Below the pieces are notes generated by a model that was given only the letters and a program-made list of their open reading frames with translations, had not been told where the DNA came from and did no database searches. From Cotesia glomerata (Eukaryota; Arthropoda; Insecta; Hymenoptera; Braconidae), in the NCBI RefSeq assembly GCF_020080835.1, contig NC_058160.1, positions 23,485,152 to 23,549,151 on the forward strand: DNA of 64,000 bases, in the 5' to 3' direction. How positions within the stretch are numbered: position 1 is the stretch's first letter; the number at the start of each line of letters is the position of its first letter. The position numbers were made by a program, and so were the translations under genes. Positions 23,796 to 35,123 of the stretch are shown here, one piece after another.

Positions 23796-25530
23796 TTATT
23801 ATGACACAAAATAAAACGTTGAAAATAATAAATTGAGTTTTAACGTATTGTCACAACCGTAGTGAGACTTTTCAATAAAAACGAACTCATATACACCCGA
23901 AATATAATTGTAGGAAGGTGTAATTTTTTTGAAGGGCCCCATAATATAGCGTGTTTTGAAAGTAGCCTCCTCTTGGCTCTGACTGCGTCCTGCCTTCTGT
24001 CGTCGTCCGGCATTAAAATTGGATTCACGCTCGCGCGAACCCGGTAATTAGCAAGTCTCGGGCAAATGACGACGTGGTCCCACGACGATGACGACCAGGA
24101 CTGAGAGCATCAGTGTCTACATTCTGAAGTATAAGGTATAAAGTAGTACTAGTGGTAGTTGGTAGTTGGTAGCTGGTGTGTCCCTTCCCGGCATATGCCG
24201 GGTTACGATGGCGAGATTAAAATCTCATAGTGGTTTCCACGTGTAACGACCCTACAGGAGTGAGTGAGTTAGACCATACAGTTTTAAATAATTCCGGCGG
24301 TCGTACATGAATTTGTGCTGTTGTGAATTGACCCGCCATCCGCCAATGGGAATCAAAAACTCACACACCACACACCACACACTACACACCACATACCACA
24401 CACTTGAAATTATTAAGTAAATACGTAGATGATGGATGAGTGTGCTGGTGAGTGCGTGCCGGGGACTATGCGACGCGATGCGTTGTGTGATCCAGATCGA
24501 GGGGATCGTTATCTTGCGGGCTGGACGCGTCGGTCATGCTTCGTTTCCCTCAAAAAACGGACTACTCACCTGGTTCTCTTCTTTCTTTATCTTTTTCTCC
24601 TTTACTCTGATCATCCACCTCCAACGAAAACCGCCGTCACTCCCCGATAACCAAATTTACCTTAATGCAACTTCCGAATTCATTTCAGAGGGCTGGAGGA
24701 TCATTGTCAATATTTGTATTTTCTCAATTAATTAAATATACAATACATGCTTACATTGTTTCAAAATTTCACTCGTTTATTTTTTATATTTACTTTCTTG
24801 ATTTTGGAAATAAGAAATTGCTTTTGTTTTTTGTTTTTATTTTTGAAAATAAGACAATAAAATTCTTCAAAATGATTTTCCTGATTGAAGAATTGTTTTC
24901 TTCAGCCAATTTAATTTTTTTTAGTGTAGTTCAAGATTTTTTTGTTTATTTAAGATGATCTAAGTCTTCACAATAATTTTTTGGTTTAAAGTTAACTTTA
25001 TTCAATTAAGTTGATTTTTCTATTCTTCAAAATCGGATCACTGAAATTTTCTCCGTGAAACTATTAATATTACAAGATTCATCCTTGAATCAGTAGTTGA
25101 TTTGAATTTTCACTAATTCATTGATAGTATTCATTAAATTTCATTAAAATTTTCTCTACAATTCTATTAGCGATATTCAACACTAATCGAGCATTAGTTT
25201 GTGATAAATAGTCAATTAATTTGTCACTAATTTTACGAGTGATCTTAATTTCCATTTATTCAGCAGAAGGTTTATTTAAATAGTTAAAGAATAAATCACT
25301 TGATTTTTGTTCAGTAGTTAATAAAATGGTCACTTATTTTTTAATTTCGTAATTAGATCTGAGTGAAATAGTGAATTCTGTCAGTTAGTCAATTTTTTTG
25401 TCTCTAATTTTATTACATAAAACTTAACATTTCGGAATGAATAATCATAAATGAACTAAATGAGACATTTTCTGCCACGAATTTTAAATGCAGAGATCTA
25501 AATAGAACAAAACTCAAATTATTGTTCATT
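23796..25530. other. Single-copy DNA; balanced island 23.9-24.65 kb
   Basis: The island holds a 16-base perfect palindrome CCCGGCATATGCCGGG at 24187-24202, an imperfect GTAGTTG(GTAGTTG) run at 24150-24178 and a CACAC-rich imperfect repeat at 24361-24403. Overlapping plus frames (24429-24650 and 24436-24735) have no recognisable product. 24,730-25,530 is AT-rich, with a possible family A remnant ending TAGTG-TA at 24921-24927. Confidence 0.45.
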
Positions 25531-25531
25531 A

Positions 25532-25669
25532 AATAGTATATTACATATCTAGGGAAGTAAAATAAGAAATGTCTCAGATCACATGTAATTGTTGTCTGAA
25601 GCGAAGCCGAGGTCAATAAACATGTGATCTGAGGCTTTCTTATTTACTGCCCGTGATGTGTATACTATT
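25532..25669. repeat. Long inverted repeat with GC-rich loop
   Basis: The left arm (25532-25585, starting AATAGTATA and ending CAGATCACATG) pairs with the right arm (25621-25669, CATGTGATCTGAGG... to TATACTATT) over about 50 bases with a few mismatches. The 35-base loop contains GAAGCGAAGCCGAGG. No target duplication is clear. It looks like a foldback element or a structured RNA template, and it runs into a second GC-rich inverted segment. Confidence 0.65.
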
Positions 25670-25760
25670 TTTCTCCTCGACGGAGGCGGAAACCGGCATT
25701 TTCGCTTAGCGCAGCGGGACGAAAGTTGACGCTTTCCACCCGGAGGTGAGAAAATGTACT
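25670..25760. repeat. GC-rich imperfect inverted segment
   Basis: TTTCTCCTCGACGGAGGCGGAAA at the left faces TTTCCACCCGGAGGTGAGAAAA at the right around a CpG-rich core with CGCTTAGCGCAGCG. It may be the rest of the same element as the preceding long hairpin. Confidence 0.4.
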
Positions 25761-28660
25761 TTTTCAAGTCAGGTTACCGAAAGTTTAATTTGACTAAACA
25801 ATAAGAAAACAAAGGAATGTTCTGAACCCAGAAACAAAACTTTAGAATTTTATGAAACAGAGAATATGCTTACGGGTAATATTATGCAAATCCGTAGTCA
25901 ATACCTAATATAAGATAATCACAATGATTATGCACTAAAAAGTCCTTTTATTTTATCGTGTATCCGATAATTTTTATCCCGTTGGTAATAACCCTTTTTG
26001 CTCTTATTTATTTATTTATTATTATTTTATTCATCTCTGCATTCAGGTCTCTTTAAAGCCCTTATACACAGAGCTTATAAAATGTATGGAGTGTTCGAAA
26101 TGTTCTACTTGGAACACTTGCACCCTCCGGCTCAAGGCAGGTATTTTCAGACGGTCTTCTCGGTCTACTCTCGGCTCATCTTAATTCCCATGCTCTCTAC
26201 TCTATATACTCCATCCATACTGGATCCCTGGTTTTTATCCCCCATTAAATACACCGAGCATCACCTCTGAGGCTGCTGCTTATCATAAAATATGCTCGCT
26301 ATGCAAGCACCACGCTATGCATGGACGTCCTGGAAGGATTCCACGAGGTCTCGCGACCCCCGCGGGTTCCACATAACATTATATGCTTCCTATGTTATGT
26401 GTCGTAAGCTTCAATACACCCGTGAAAAAAGTTTTGTAAAAAGAGCAATGATGCATTATGAAGAACGGCCTGATATTCTTTATTCTTTGGCTCAACTTCT
26501 TGTATATTGTATATTATATATATTATATATTATGTATTGTATATTATATTAACTGGTGTTTCCTCTCTGTCTGTTCCGACACCTTTTTCTGTCTTATATA
26601 CTCCGGGCAGCTCTGCGATGAGACGGTTCGGTGCCTAAGGCCAATTGGAAATTGTCCCTAATAACAGGGAAGACCTCTCCAGCTCCAAAGAATAAGTCCA
26701 CTCCTATCCTCAATTGCAGTTCACTCCCCGGGCAGTTTGCTGGACGCATTCTCGCCACCTCTTCCTCAATCACTCGCCACCAGCTCTTCACTCTCTATGT
26801 CTATCTTTACTTCTTCTATATCTATTTCATATTCGAGTATTATTCTTAAATTTTAATTTTTTTATAGGTTTTTATTTGTCATCATTTCAATTTTAAAAAA
26901 GGTTTAGAAAATCCAAAAGTGCACGACTTATAATGCTCATTTAATTATGAAATATTAATAAAATAAAGAATGTGAAAAAATAAATAAATAAAACAACTAA
27001 AATAGCACGATAATGCGCAAGTGCCTCTAGTGGGATGAATGTACACAATGTATGTAGATATACAGTCTTGTGGTTTTGGTTTTATTTTATTAATTACTAG
27101 AATTTAAATTTGAGCGCGCCTGACTATAGAGTTTGCATATATTTTCATGCTTATGATATATTTGACCAATCACGTTACAAATAGTTTGATGCCACATACA
27201 TTTTATCTCAATTTTATATTAGGATACATAAACGACACTGAATTATCTAGCCATTCGCATTCGGTGACCTACAATTCTCTCAAAGAATTAAAAAAAAAAA
27301 AATTTAACTCAATTAATGCATTTTTTCGCAAGTTACAGTGTTTTCAGAGTTTCATACATGACGGACAGGAAAATTTTTTAACCTATTTTGATGTTTTTTT
27401 CCGTATCTAGTGCACTAAATCAATTTTTGAAGTGTTAAATTAATCTCTATTAAATTATCTTGACAATAGTATGCAAAATATCTTGATTCCGTGAACTAAC
27501 AAGACTATAATAATAAAAATAGTTGCCGAAATAGGGTGAAAAAAATTTTTCAATCGTAAAGCACTCTCTGATGCTTCACATTATGAGTCGTGCAAAATAG
27601 TAAATTTCATTTTTCATAATTTAGTATAAACTCCAATTATTGACCGTGCAAAATATACAATAAGATTGTTCGTTTTTCCCATATTTATTATCAATATTGG
27701 TGAATTTTTTTTAACATTGCATAAATTCAATTTTTTCTATAGAAAATTTATTGGTAATTAATTTTTAGAAATAAAATTAACCAGTTAGATTAGAAAGGGA
27801 TGGAAGGAGTACTTAAAGAAATACAAAGTTTTTCGAAAAAAATTAGAGTACCCTAAAACGTAATACAATAAAACTTTTTTCCGAAAATAAAATAAAGTTA
27901 AGAAATGAATATCTTTATGTATATTATTCAATTTTTTTTAACGTAAAAAAAGTTAAAGTTTTTATAAAAATTCATGTTAAGAAATCAGATGGCAAGTTGA
28001 ATGTCCTTTAATTAATTAAAATGCTAACAAAGTCTTTCATGAAAAAATATAATTAACATTAAATAGCCCTAAACCCTTTAATAAAATATTTAATTATTTT
28101 TTCAAAAAAAAAGAAAAAGTAATTGAAATTTAAAAAAACACCCCATGACAATAAATTATTGCTAGACCTTTAAAAAGAGTGGACTGAAAAATGAGAGTAA
28201 CTAATATAATGTCGAAATATATATCCATCTGTACATGAAGTATGTATATTTATAATAGGTGAAGAGCGTATAGTACTCTCTCTTGAGAGAGCGACGGAGC
28301 GAGACTTGAGCCCGCGGCTTCAACCGAACGTTAGCATCTGCTCTTTCGGCGTCTCTTGTAAATTCTCTCTCTCGCCCATTATTTCTAAAATAGTTGGTCT
28401 CTCTTCCGCGCGTAATATGCGTGCCCGATATCAAGACTGAGATCTGAGATGCGTCGCGATATCACGCACTCGTGCACGCGTGGCTGTGTCCCGTGGACGT
28501 TAGACTGGCCGCACGACCAATTCGGCCCAGTAGGGAGCCAAAGGAGTCTTTCATTTTTACATTTTTCTGTTTTATTTATATTTGTCAAATGGTCTACATT
28601 CTATATTCTATATTCTTTGTTCTATGTTCTCATGTACACAACTGCTATTATTTTTACTCA
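25761..28660. other. Single-copy DNA with balanced islands
   Basis: 26,040-26,800 and 28,230-28,560 are GC-balanced; both have overlapping open frames on both strands with no recognisable domain. A TATATTATATATTATG-rich run lies at 26502-26550. 26,850-28,220 is AT-rich with nothing recognisable. Confidence 0.45.
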
Positions 28661-28664
28661 TTAA

Positions 28665-29373
28665 GGGGGATGGCCACTGTGAAATTTCAAAAAAAATAAT
28701 TGTTTTTTATTTTATTAAATCCAAGTTTATAGATTCAAAAATATGTATCTAGAGTTTGGTATCAAAATTCCGAATATTTTCCGAGTTATAGTCATTTTTG
28801 TGACAGTGCGTCAAATGACTTTACACGCGCGGCACTCCGACGAAAACGCGTTTTTCTCGAAACTACTTTTTTTGAACTGTAATTTGCATAAATATGAACC
28901 GATTTGCAACTTTTTTTTCCCCCGTATTCGTCTATTCAGTAGCTATAGTTGCACGTAGGGGATTTTGGAAATTTTGATTTTTAAGATTTTTTAGGGCTGT
29001 TTAAATCCAAAAAAATGAGGAAAAAAAACGAAAAAATTTGTAATATGTCGCCATTTTTTTTCAATCCAAATTTTCAAAATCCCCTACGTGCAACGATAAC
29101 CACATGCATGCAGATTACAACGCTTTTTTGTTTTAGATAATCCGTTTTTTAGTTAGAGATCGCATCATGGAGGGGGAAATTTTTTTGGTGCTCCACAAAA
29201 ATGCTAATAACTTTGTAACAGCATGATATTTTTTGATAAAAATTTAGGAGAATAATCTTTAATGTATACTTGATAAAACAAAAAAAACCCGATCGCCAAA
29301 TTCCTTTATTATCCCAGTCAAAAAAATTCCCGAAAATCACCTATTTTTTCGATCGTCACAGTGGCCATCCCCC
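28665..29373. mobile_element. Non-autonomous TTAA-target DNA transposon
   Basis: Perfect 18-bp TIRs GGGGGATGGCCACTGTGA (28665-28682, and reverse complement at 29356-29373) are each bordered by TTAA (28661-28664 and 29374-29377), the target duplication of piggyBac and Kolobok superfamilies. Inside is a second inverted pair of about 33 bp around CGTAGGGGATTTT (28941-28975 and 29066-29100). The 709 bp contain no transposase, so it depended on another element for movement. Confidence 0.85.
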
Positions 29374-29377
29374 TTAA

Positions 29378-30220
29378 ATGTATTTGGTAGAAGTAAACTC
29401 AACTCACCCTCTTTCACTCCTTACTATCAGATAACAAACCCACCTTCTTCTTTTTATTAAAAAAATTTTAGTCAATTTAATTTTCCCACTAATTTTATTA
29501 GTAATTTTTTTTTTTTTTTTTTTTTTTACTAAATAAAATAAATAATTAAAATAAATATTTTACTAAATATTTATTTTAATTACCCAGCATTACATATAAA
29601 AAATATAAAAAATTTACCCCAATATTAATAAAATGCAAATATTATTTTATTTAACGCTAAAGTGTTATAATTATTACACTCAGATGGTGTGCGATGATTA
29701 ATCAATTGAGGAAAAAATGTAAGTGAAGAGATAAAATTTAATGCCAGTGATTACCCTCGATAATTATCATCATTTTTTTCTTACTCACTTTCAGAGCCAA
29801 TGTATGGACATATAATCTACCGAGTTTACGATTATAACGGTATTTCGTGAGTAAGTCCTTCTTTCGTGTACGTTAATTAGTAACGTACTTATATATGCAT
29901 ATGTAGACATATAACATACATACATGTATAACATATGTGACTGAACGTGTTACGTACGTGTTGTATACAAGAACTGTCGACGCTGTAGAAGAAGTGAGGT
30001 AGTAGAAGTGGTCAGTAGTCACCACCCCTCAGCCGTTTACTTTCGTGAATATATTAACGGGGTGGTTATTTTTTGTCACGTCTTTCGCGGTTAAATTCGA
30101 AAAATAAATGAAAAAAATTAATATCATTATTATTACTTTTTTTTCTATGAAAGAGATCAAGGAATTACCAAATATTTGGAGATTATGAAATTGATTTATT
30201 CAAAAAATTTATTTAAAAAA
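29378..30220. other. Single-copy DNA
   Basis: A T19 run lies near 29509-29527 and a balanced patch at 29,780-30,060. No gene or element is seen. Confidence 0.5.
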
Positions 30221-30714
30221 AATCGATAAAACTTAACTTGAGTAAAGAGAAAAACTCTTAAATCAAAACAATCATTTCGACGTTCTAATTAGCAAATTGT
30301 CTAACTCCATTTTAGAGAATCTTCTATTCGTACGAAAAAAACAATTAATTCAAAATTTATTATCACTTTAGAAAATCATTTAATATTATTATTATCTAAT
30401 AGAGATATAGTATTTAGATTCGAATCATTCAAATAATTTATAATTGGATTATTACTACATCAAAATGTTAAAAAAACACCCTCTAAAAAATAAGGAGTTA
30501 GACAAATTGCTAATCAGACCGTCGATTTTAAAAAATTTTATGATCTTGAGTCAAGTTGAAAAATTCTCAAGCCAAGAAGTTTTTCTTGATTTAAATAAAT
30601 TTTACTTGGCTCAAAAATTTTTCTACTTTATTCAAAATCATTAATTTATTAAATATAATTTTCTTGATTCAAGATTTTTTCTCTTGAATCAATTTAATTT
30701 TTTTTTTATCAGTG
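30221..30714. mobile_element. Family A element split by a family B insertion
   Basis: The left part (30221-30277) carries CGATAAAACTTAACTTGAG and CTCTTAAATCAA; the right part (30525-30714) carries CTTGAGTCAAG, CTTGATTCAAG and ends ..TTTTTTTATCAGTG before TA (30715-30716). The 247-bp family B element sits between them and duplicated ATTT of the host. Removing it brings the two halves of the hairpin together. Confidence 0.65.
30278..30524. mobile_element. Family B MITE with 4-bp target duplication, copy 1
   Basis: TIRs of about 27 bp: left CGACGTTCTAATTAGCAAAT.., right the reverse complement reading CGACGGTCTGATTAGCAATT... Flanks are ATTT (30274-30277) and ATTT (30525-30528). The interior closely matches the copy at 43659. 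There is no coding capacity. Confidence 0.8.
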
Positions 30715-30716
30715 TA

Positions 30717-32427
30717 AGAAAATCTGCTAAAAACTATTAATATCAAAATTTCTTAAGAAATAATTTCGATGATTTTTTTGTAACGGGTCACGGGAACAGT
30801 TCTCAGTCACCTGGCGTTTATCTCCAACGTATTTATTTATTTCGTAAAAAAGCAAATAAAATTTTTAAAACATTCGACCTTTTTATTCAAATTAAGATTT
30901 TTATTCCTCTAGCATAAATTACGGGGTGCATTTTAATTTAGCCTTGAAAATAGTCTCAATATTCTTTGTTACTTTGTTTTAAATTGACAAAAAAAATTTC
31001 CATCATTATCTTAATTTCTTACACTCGAAATTCCTCCTCGTAAATGTCTGTCACATCCCGAATTTTTGCCGTCAAAAAATTCACCCGTGAGCGTATGAAG
31101 ACATTTAGGTTGGAGTAGTTATCCGCGCGTGGTAATTACCAATTTATAAATGGTGACTTGTAAATAAATAAACAAGCTATTCATCAAAGTAACAAGTAAG
31201 TAAATAACCAAAAGTAAGTAACTAAAAGTGTTTATGGATAACGAGAGAGATAAAAAAAGATTGTGATGACCATATAAGAGACTATCTTAGTTATTCAGAT
31301 ATTTTGCTAACCTTTATCTTATTCTGGGACTTGTACGCGGTGTCTTGGTATTCGCGGAATGAAGGCGTAAAGCGTCTGCAAACTCAAATCCCTTTCACGT
31401 TACCTGGGGATAAAAAGTCGTCGAAACAGTGGTAACTCACCCGAGGATATACCTAAGGACCCACACTACTACACAGCGATTCAAGTATTAAGTAGAAGGT
31501 GGACAGAATAGAAGTGAGAGTATAAGTAACACCGAGTAGTAAAGTCCAGTGTTTACTTCTTCTTCACTTCTTGGCCGTGTACGTGTGGCATCGCGTTCTG
31601 TCAGCGTGAGTGCGAAAATAATCGTTAGCTTTGTTCCTAACCGCTTTGCCGGAACGTCTACCTCATCCTCATCCTCTTACTTCACCACTATACGTTATAC
31701 TACCTAAACTCCTCCAACTGCAACCACTTTCCACTTCTTCTATACTCTTATACTCTTATACTTCTATGCTACGACTTCTTTTATTCTTCTCCGTGGATTG
31801 CAGCCTTACCATTCTTCAGCTGATTCTTTATTGTCTTTTTTATCCACGAACCAACGATTTGTCGGTGCCAATGAGGAATTTCGTCGACACTATACTTTTG
31901 TCTTCGTACCTCGTAACTCTTTTCGTCCTTTTACGACATTTTGTATCCACTCTTTGTTAGTCCTGCAAAAGCCTGTGACCTGTTAATCAACGACAAACAC
32001 TTTTAATTGATACTAAGATTTATTGGAAATAATTTAAACCCTTTTGAGATGAACAAATGTTTATTTCTGTCCAATAAAAATAATATTTATTGATAATTAA
32101 TATTGTCACAAGTATAAACATGTTTATTTGTATTTCACTGATTTTACCCCAATTTCTTAACTATAATAAATAAGGAAAAATTTAATTAATTGTTAGACAA
32201 ACATAAATATTTTGGAATAATTGAAATATTGATTTTATTAAAAATGAAATGCTTTAATGAAGTTTCGAAGAGGTTAATAGATTTTTTAGTTAATTATTCA
32301 TCTGATAATATTTAATATTAAACTTAATTCACTAATTTTTTATTAATAACCTTTTATCATTTTTACAATAAAAAAAAATCCCTACTATTTTTACAAATTG
32401 GAGGCAGATTCTTTTGAAAAAAAATAT
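30717..32427. other. Single-copy DNA; balanced island 31.03-31.98 kb
   Basis: The island holds a 109-codon plus frame (31631-31960) that is Leu/Ser/Tyr-rich because the DNA is TC-rich (TATACTCT repeats at 31740-31760). It has no domain and its flanks are not clearly spliced. A transcribed but non-coding region is possible. Confidence 0.4.
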
Positions 32428-32496
32428 GGGAATCGGAACCAAGCCAGGAATCGAAACTGGACCTCTAGTAAATCAGGTGCTTTGTTTCACTAATAA
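32428..32496 (-). repeat. tRNA-derived repeat (SINE head or tRNA pseudogene)
   Basis: Read on the minus strand, it has a D-arm/A-box-like start (AGTGAAACAAAGCACCTG) and a T-arm with B box (CCAGTTTCGATTCCTGG, 4 of 5 stem pairs). It continues CTTGGTTCCGATTCCC, like the acceptor side of a tRNA with extra sequence. The anticodon arm (CCTG..AGAGG) is imperfect and no functional cloverleaf closes, so it is not called as a working tRNA. Confidence 0.5.
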
Positions 32497-33634
32497 ATAC
32501 TTTTTATTTCTAATTTAGTGACAGGAAATTTTTTAATTTTAATTTCTTCATTCAACAGTGAACGCACTACTTTTATTGTTTGAGATTATTATGGATGCAA
32601 ATTAATAAAATTCAGATGAAAATTCGGATTTTTTAACAAAAGTTTTTCTATACATATATAAGAAAAAAAACTGTAAGAGATATTATTATTAAATTTATTT
32701 TTCCTATCAAGAAATATATGTTTTAATTAAAATAAACTCTAATAAACAAAAGTAAAGGAGCAAATTAATCATTTCCATGAAAAATTCTCTTCCTATTTAT
32801 ATAATTATTTTACTTTTGAGGGTAATTTTGTTGTTTCATTAACAAGAATAAATTCAGTGTACTATTGGTCGATATTTGAGAGATGAATCAGTAGATCATA
32901 TACGTTTCTCCACTACCAGTGAATCTTAACCTCTAACATTCCAATATGAAGTCCTTAAACCAAAATTGTCATTGTTGACTATTATTTTTTGGCTTAACAA
33001 ATCTAAATATAATATTTAAAACAAACTATTTAACTCTTAAATTCTGAATAATTACTTTGTCAACATTACCATCAAATAACTATACATTATATTTGAATTT
33101 TTTTACTGTTCGAACATAACTCATCCAACTATTAAGAAGAAATAAAACTGTCACGGTTCGTTTCTCCTTTTTCCACAGCTAAATATTTAAATATTAACCC
33201 CGTTATTTTTCAGCAGTTTCTTTGTTCTTCGGTTTGGCTGGCACCAAATGCTAATTAATGTTAATAACATTCTGTAATTAGCCTTGTAATCAATTCTAGG
33301 CGTAGCCTAGTGCTTGAGCGTTTTTGTACCAGCCTATAATAGTATTCCTCAACAATTCCAATAGAACGTACGAACGCTTCATTCTTTTTTTCTTTGTTTA
33401 TTTTTACTCAGTTGTCTTCCTGTGACGGGCCATTGTCCTCGCGGCTAACATTTGCCCTCAGCTCTATCCTTCTATTATATTATAGTTGTGTTGGCCAATC
33501 CTGTAAGATGTCTCGTACATTATTGAGACAATAAAATAAAACTAAATTAATAATAATTCAAAGATTAATAAATTAACTAATTAATTAATTTTTGATCATT
33601 GGCCAATTTTATCGCCGATTAATTTGAGACAAAA
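32497..33634. other. AT-rich single-copy DNA
   Basis: A more balanced patch is at 33,160-33,480. A cluster of TTAATTAA words is at 33573-33592. No gene is seen. Confidence 0.5.
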
Positions 33635-34032
33635 CCCATACAGGACAATACGACGGGGCCAGATATGTTAACCAAGACTGGCCCAAGTTTTTAAGCCAAA
33701 GCAAGCCCAGGCTTATTCACCACTATAGAATTTACTAAAAGAAGTAGATTACAAAATATATTTAGAATTTAATTGTTTAATGTGAAACCAAATTAGTATT
33801 AAGAACCCAATTTCGAATAAATTGAATTCTCTGAAATAAAATAGTAAAATTCTACGAAACGGTTAAATTATTTTGTATAAAATGAGTAGTTGTTAGTTGA
33901 AATTATAAAAAAGGAATTTTTTAATTGTCAATAATTTATTTCAATTTTGATGTAGAGCTAACGCAAGTTTAGACGACTTAACTCTTAATTAAGACCTAAT
34001 TTTCGCTAATTATAGAAATAAAGTGAAAATCG

Positions 34033-34112
34033 CATTTACCCTAACCAAGATTCGAACCCGAGCCGCACGTTTGCCAGACCGACCACTAACCCCTACGCCG
34101 TACGACCGATAA
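34033..34112 (-). repeat. tRNA-derived SINE-like sequence
   Basis: On the minus strand, GTAGGGGTTAGTGGTCGGTC resembles a tRNA A box/D arm and CGGGTTCGAATCTTGG forms a T arm with five pairs (some G-U) around the TTCGAAT loop. The sequence upstream does not pair with the acceptor 3' strand and the anticodon arm is poor. A tRNA-derived repeat or pseudogene fits better than a functional tRNA. Confidence 0.5.
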
Positions 34113-34499
34113 GTTAACGCACATCTCACCATTCATATAAGCTAAATCTATATGGTGACAGAGTGTGACGGTTTATTATTTATATAATTTATGTTATTTA
34201 ATATTGTGTTTTGATGAAAATTATCTATTTTTTACAAATGTTTATTAATTTTAAAAAAAAAGCAAAAGTCAAGTTCTTACATTAACTTTAGACTTTTTAA
34301 ATCGTTCTGTATATTTTTAATATCATATTATAATATTTTAATTTTTTTTCAAGACCGTATCAATTTTGACGATATACAATTGTTTTGTTGAAATAATAAA
34401 TTTTCAATTTTAGCATTTGCTATCAAATATTCGTTAAGTAATAAATATTTACTGTTCCAAATTCTATTACTTAATGATTAATTAAATTTGGATTTCCCA

Positions 34500-34862
34500 T
34501 TGAATGGCCAAAGTTAGGTTGCTCAGTCCTGGCCCAAGTTAGGGTGACTCTAGGCTTGGCCGAGGCTAGGTTATTCAGTCTTGGACCATGTTAGAGTTAC
34601 CATCCAACGGCCGAGGTTAGGTTACACAAACTTGGCCCAAGTTAGGGTGACTCTAGGCTTGGCCAAGGCTAGGTTATTCAGTCTTGGCCCATGTTAGGGT
34701 TACCATCCAACGGCTGAGGTTAGGTTACACAAACTTGGCCCAAGTTAGGGTGACTCTAGGCTTGGCCAAGGCTAGGTTATTAAGTCTTGGCCTAAGCCTG
34801 GGTAATCATTGGAATGGCCAAGGCTGATTGCCCAATTATGGCCCGGGCATGGGACAATATAG
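34500..34862. repeat. 103-bp higher-order tandem repeat of ~26-bp monomers
   Basis: GGCCCAAGTTAGGGTGACTC recurs at 34531, 34634 and 34737, exactly 103 bp apart. Each 103-bp unit is four diverged monomers of 23-28 bp, all of the form TGGCC(C)A(A/T)G(G/T)TAGG followed by a variable tail (GACTCTAGGCT, TTATTCAGTCT, TTACCATCCAACG, TTACACAAACT). About 3.3 units are present, ending in degenerate monomers. Confidence 0.9.
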
Positions 34863-34970
34863 GTTTACCAAGATGGGCTTCCCAATAATGTTCCGCAGGC
34901 ATGGCCCCGTCGTTCAACTCTGGGGGTTCCTGTATGGGAAGATGTAACTTAAGATAAATAATTTAATTTA

Positions 34971-35121
34971 CAGTCAACGCTCTCTGTATTTGACTCGCCC
35001 GTACAGGACCATTCTCTGTATTTGACTCGTCCTTGTCCATAAGAGCTGTGTAAAATCGTCAAATACAGAGGAAGAATGTGGTCAAATACAGAGAGCGGTC
35101 AAATACAGAGAGCGTTGACTG
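34971..35121. mobile_element. pogo/Tigger-type MITE, copy 1
   Basis: Starts CAGTCAACGCTCTCTGTATT and ends with its reverse complement (..AGAGAGCGTTGACTG), flanked by TA (34969-34970 and 35122-35123). The CAGT end and TA duplication fit pogo-like Tc1/mariner elements. The right half repeats a 16-17-base unit, GGTCAAATACAGAGAGC, about twice. 151 bp, non-coding; a second copy is at 51278. Confidence 0.85.
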
Positions 35122-35123
35122 TA

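Larger units (their letters stand above)
33635..34938. mobile_element. 1.3-kb TIR element carrying tandem repeats
   Basis: The left end CCCATACAGGACAATACGAC and GGGGCC (33635-33660) is mirrored at the right end, GGCCCCGTCGTT ... TCCTGTATGGG (34903-34938). The right copy has about 10 extra bases in the middle. The interior holds AT-rich sequence, a minus-strand tRNA-like repeat (34.05 kb) and a 103-bp higher-order tandem array next to the right end. A target duplication is not clear. No transposase is present. Confidence 0.65.

Noticed and set aside
34033..34112. Functional tRNA gene
   Set aside because: The acceptor stem does not close and the anticodon arm is poor; kept only as a tRNA-derived repeat.
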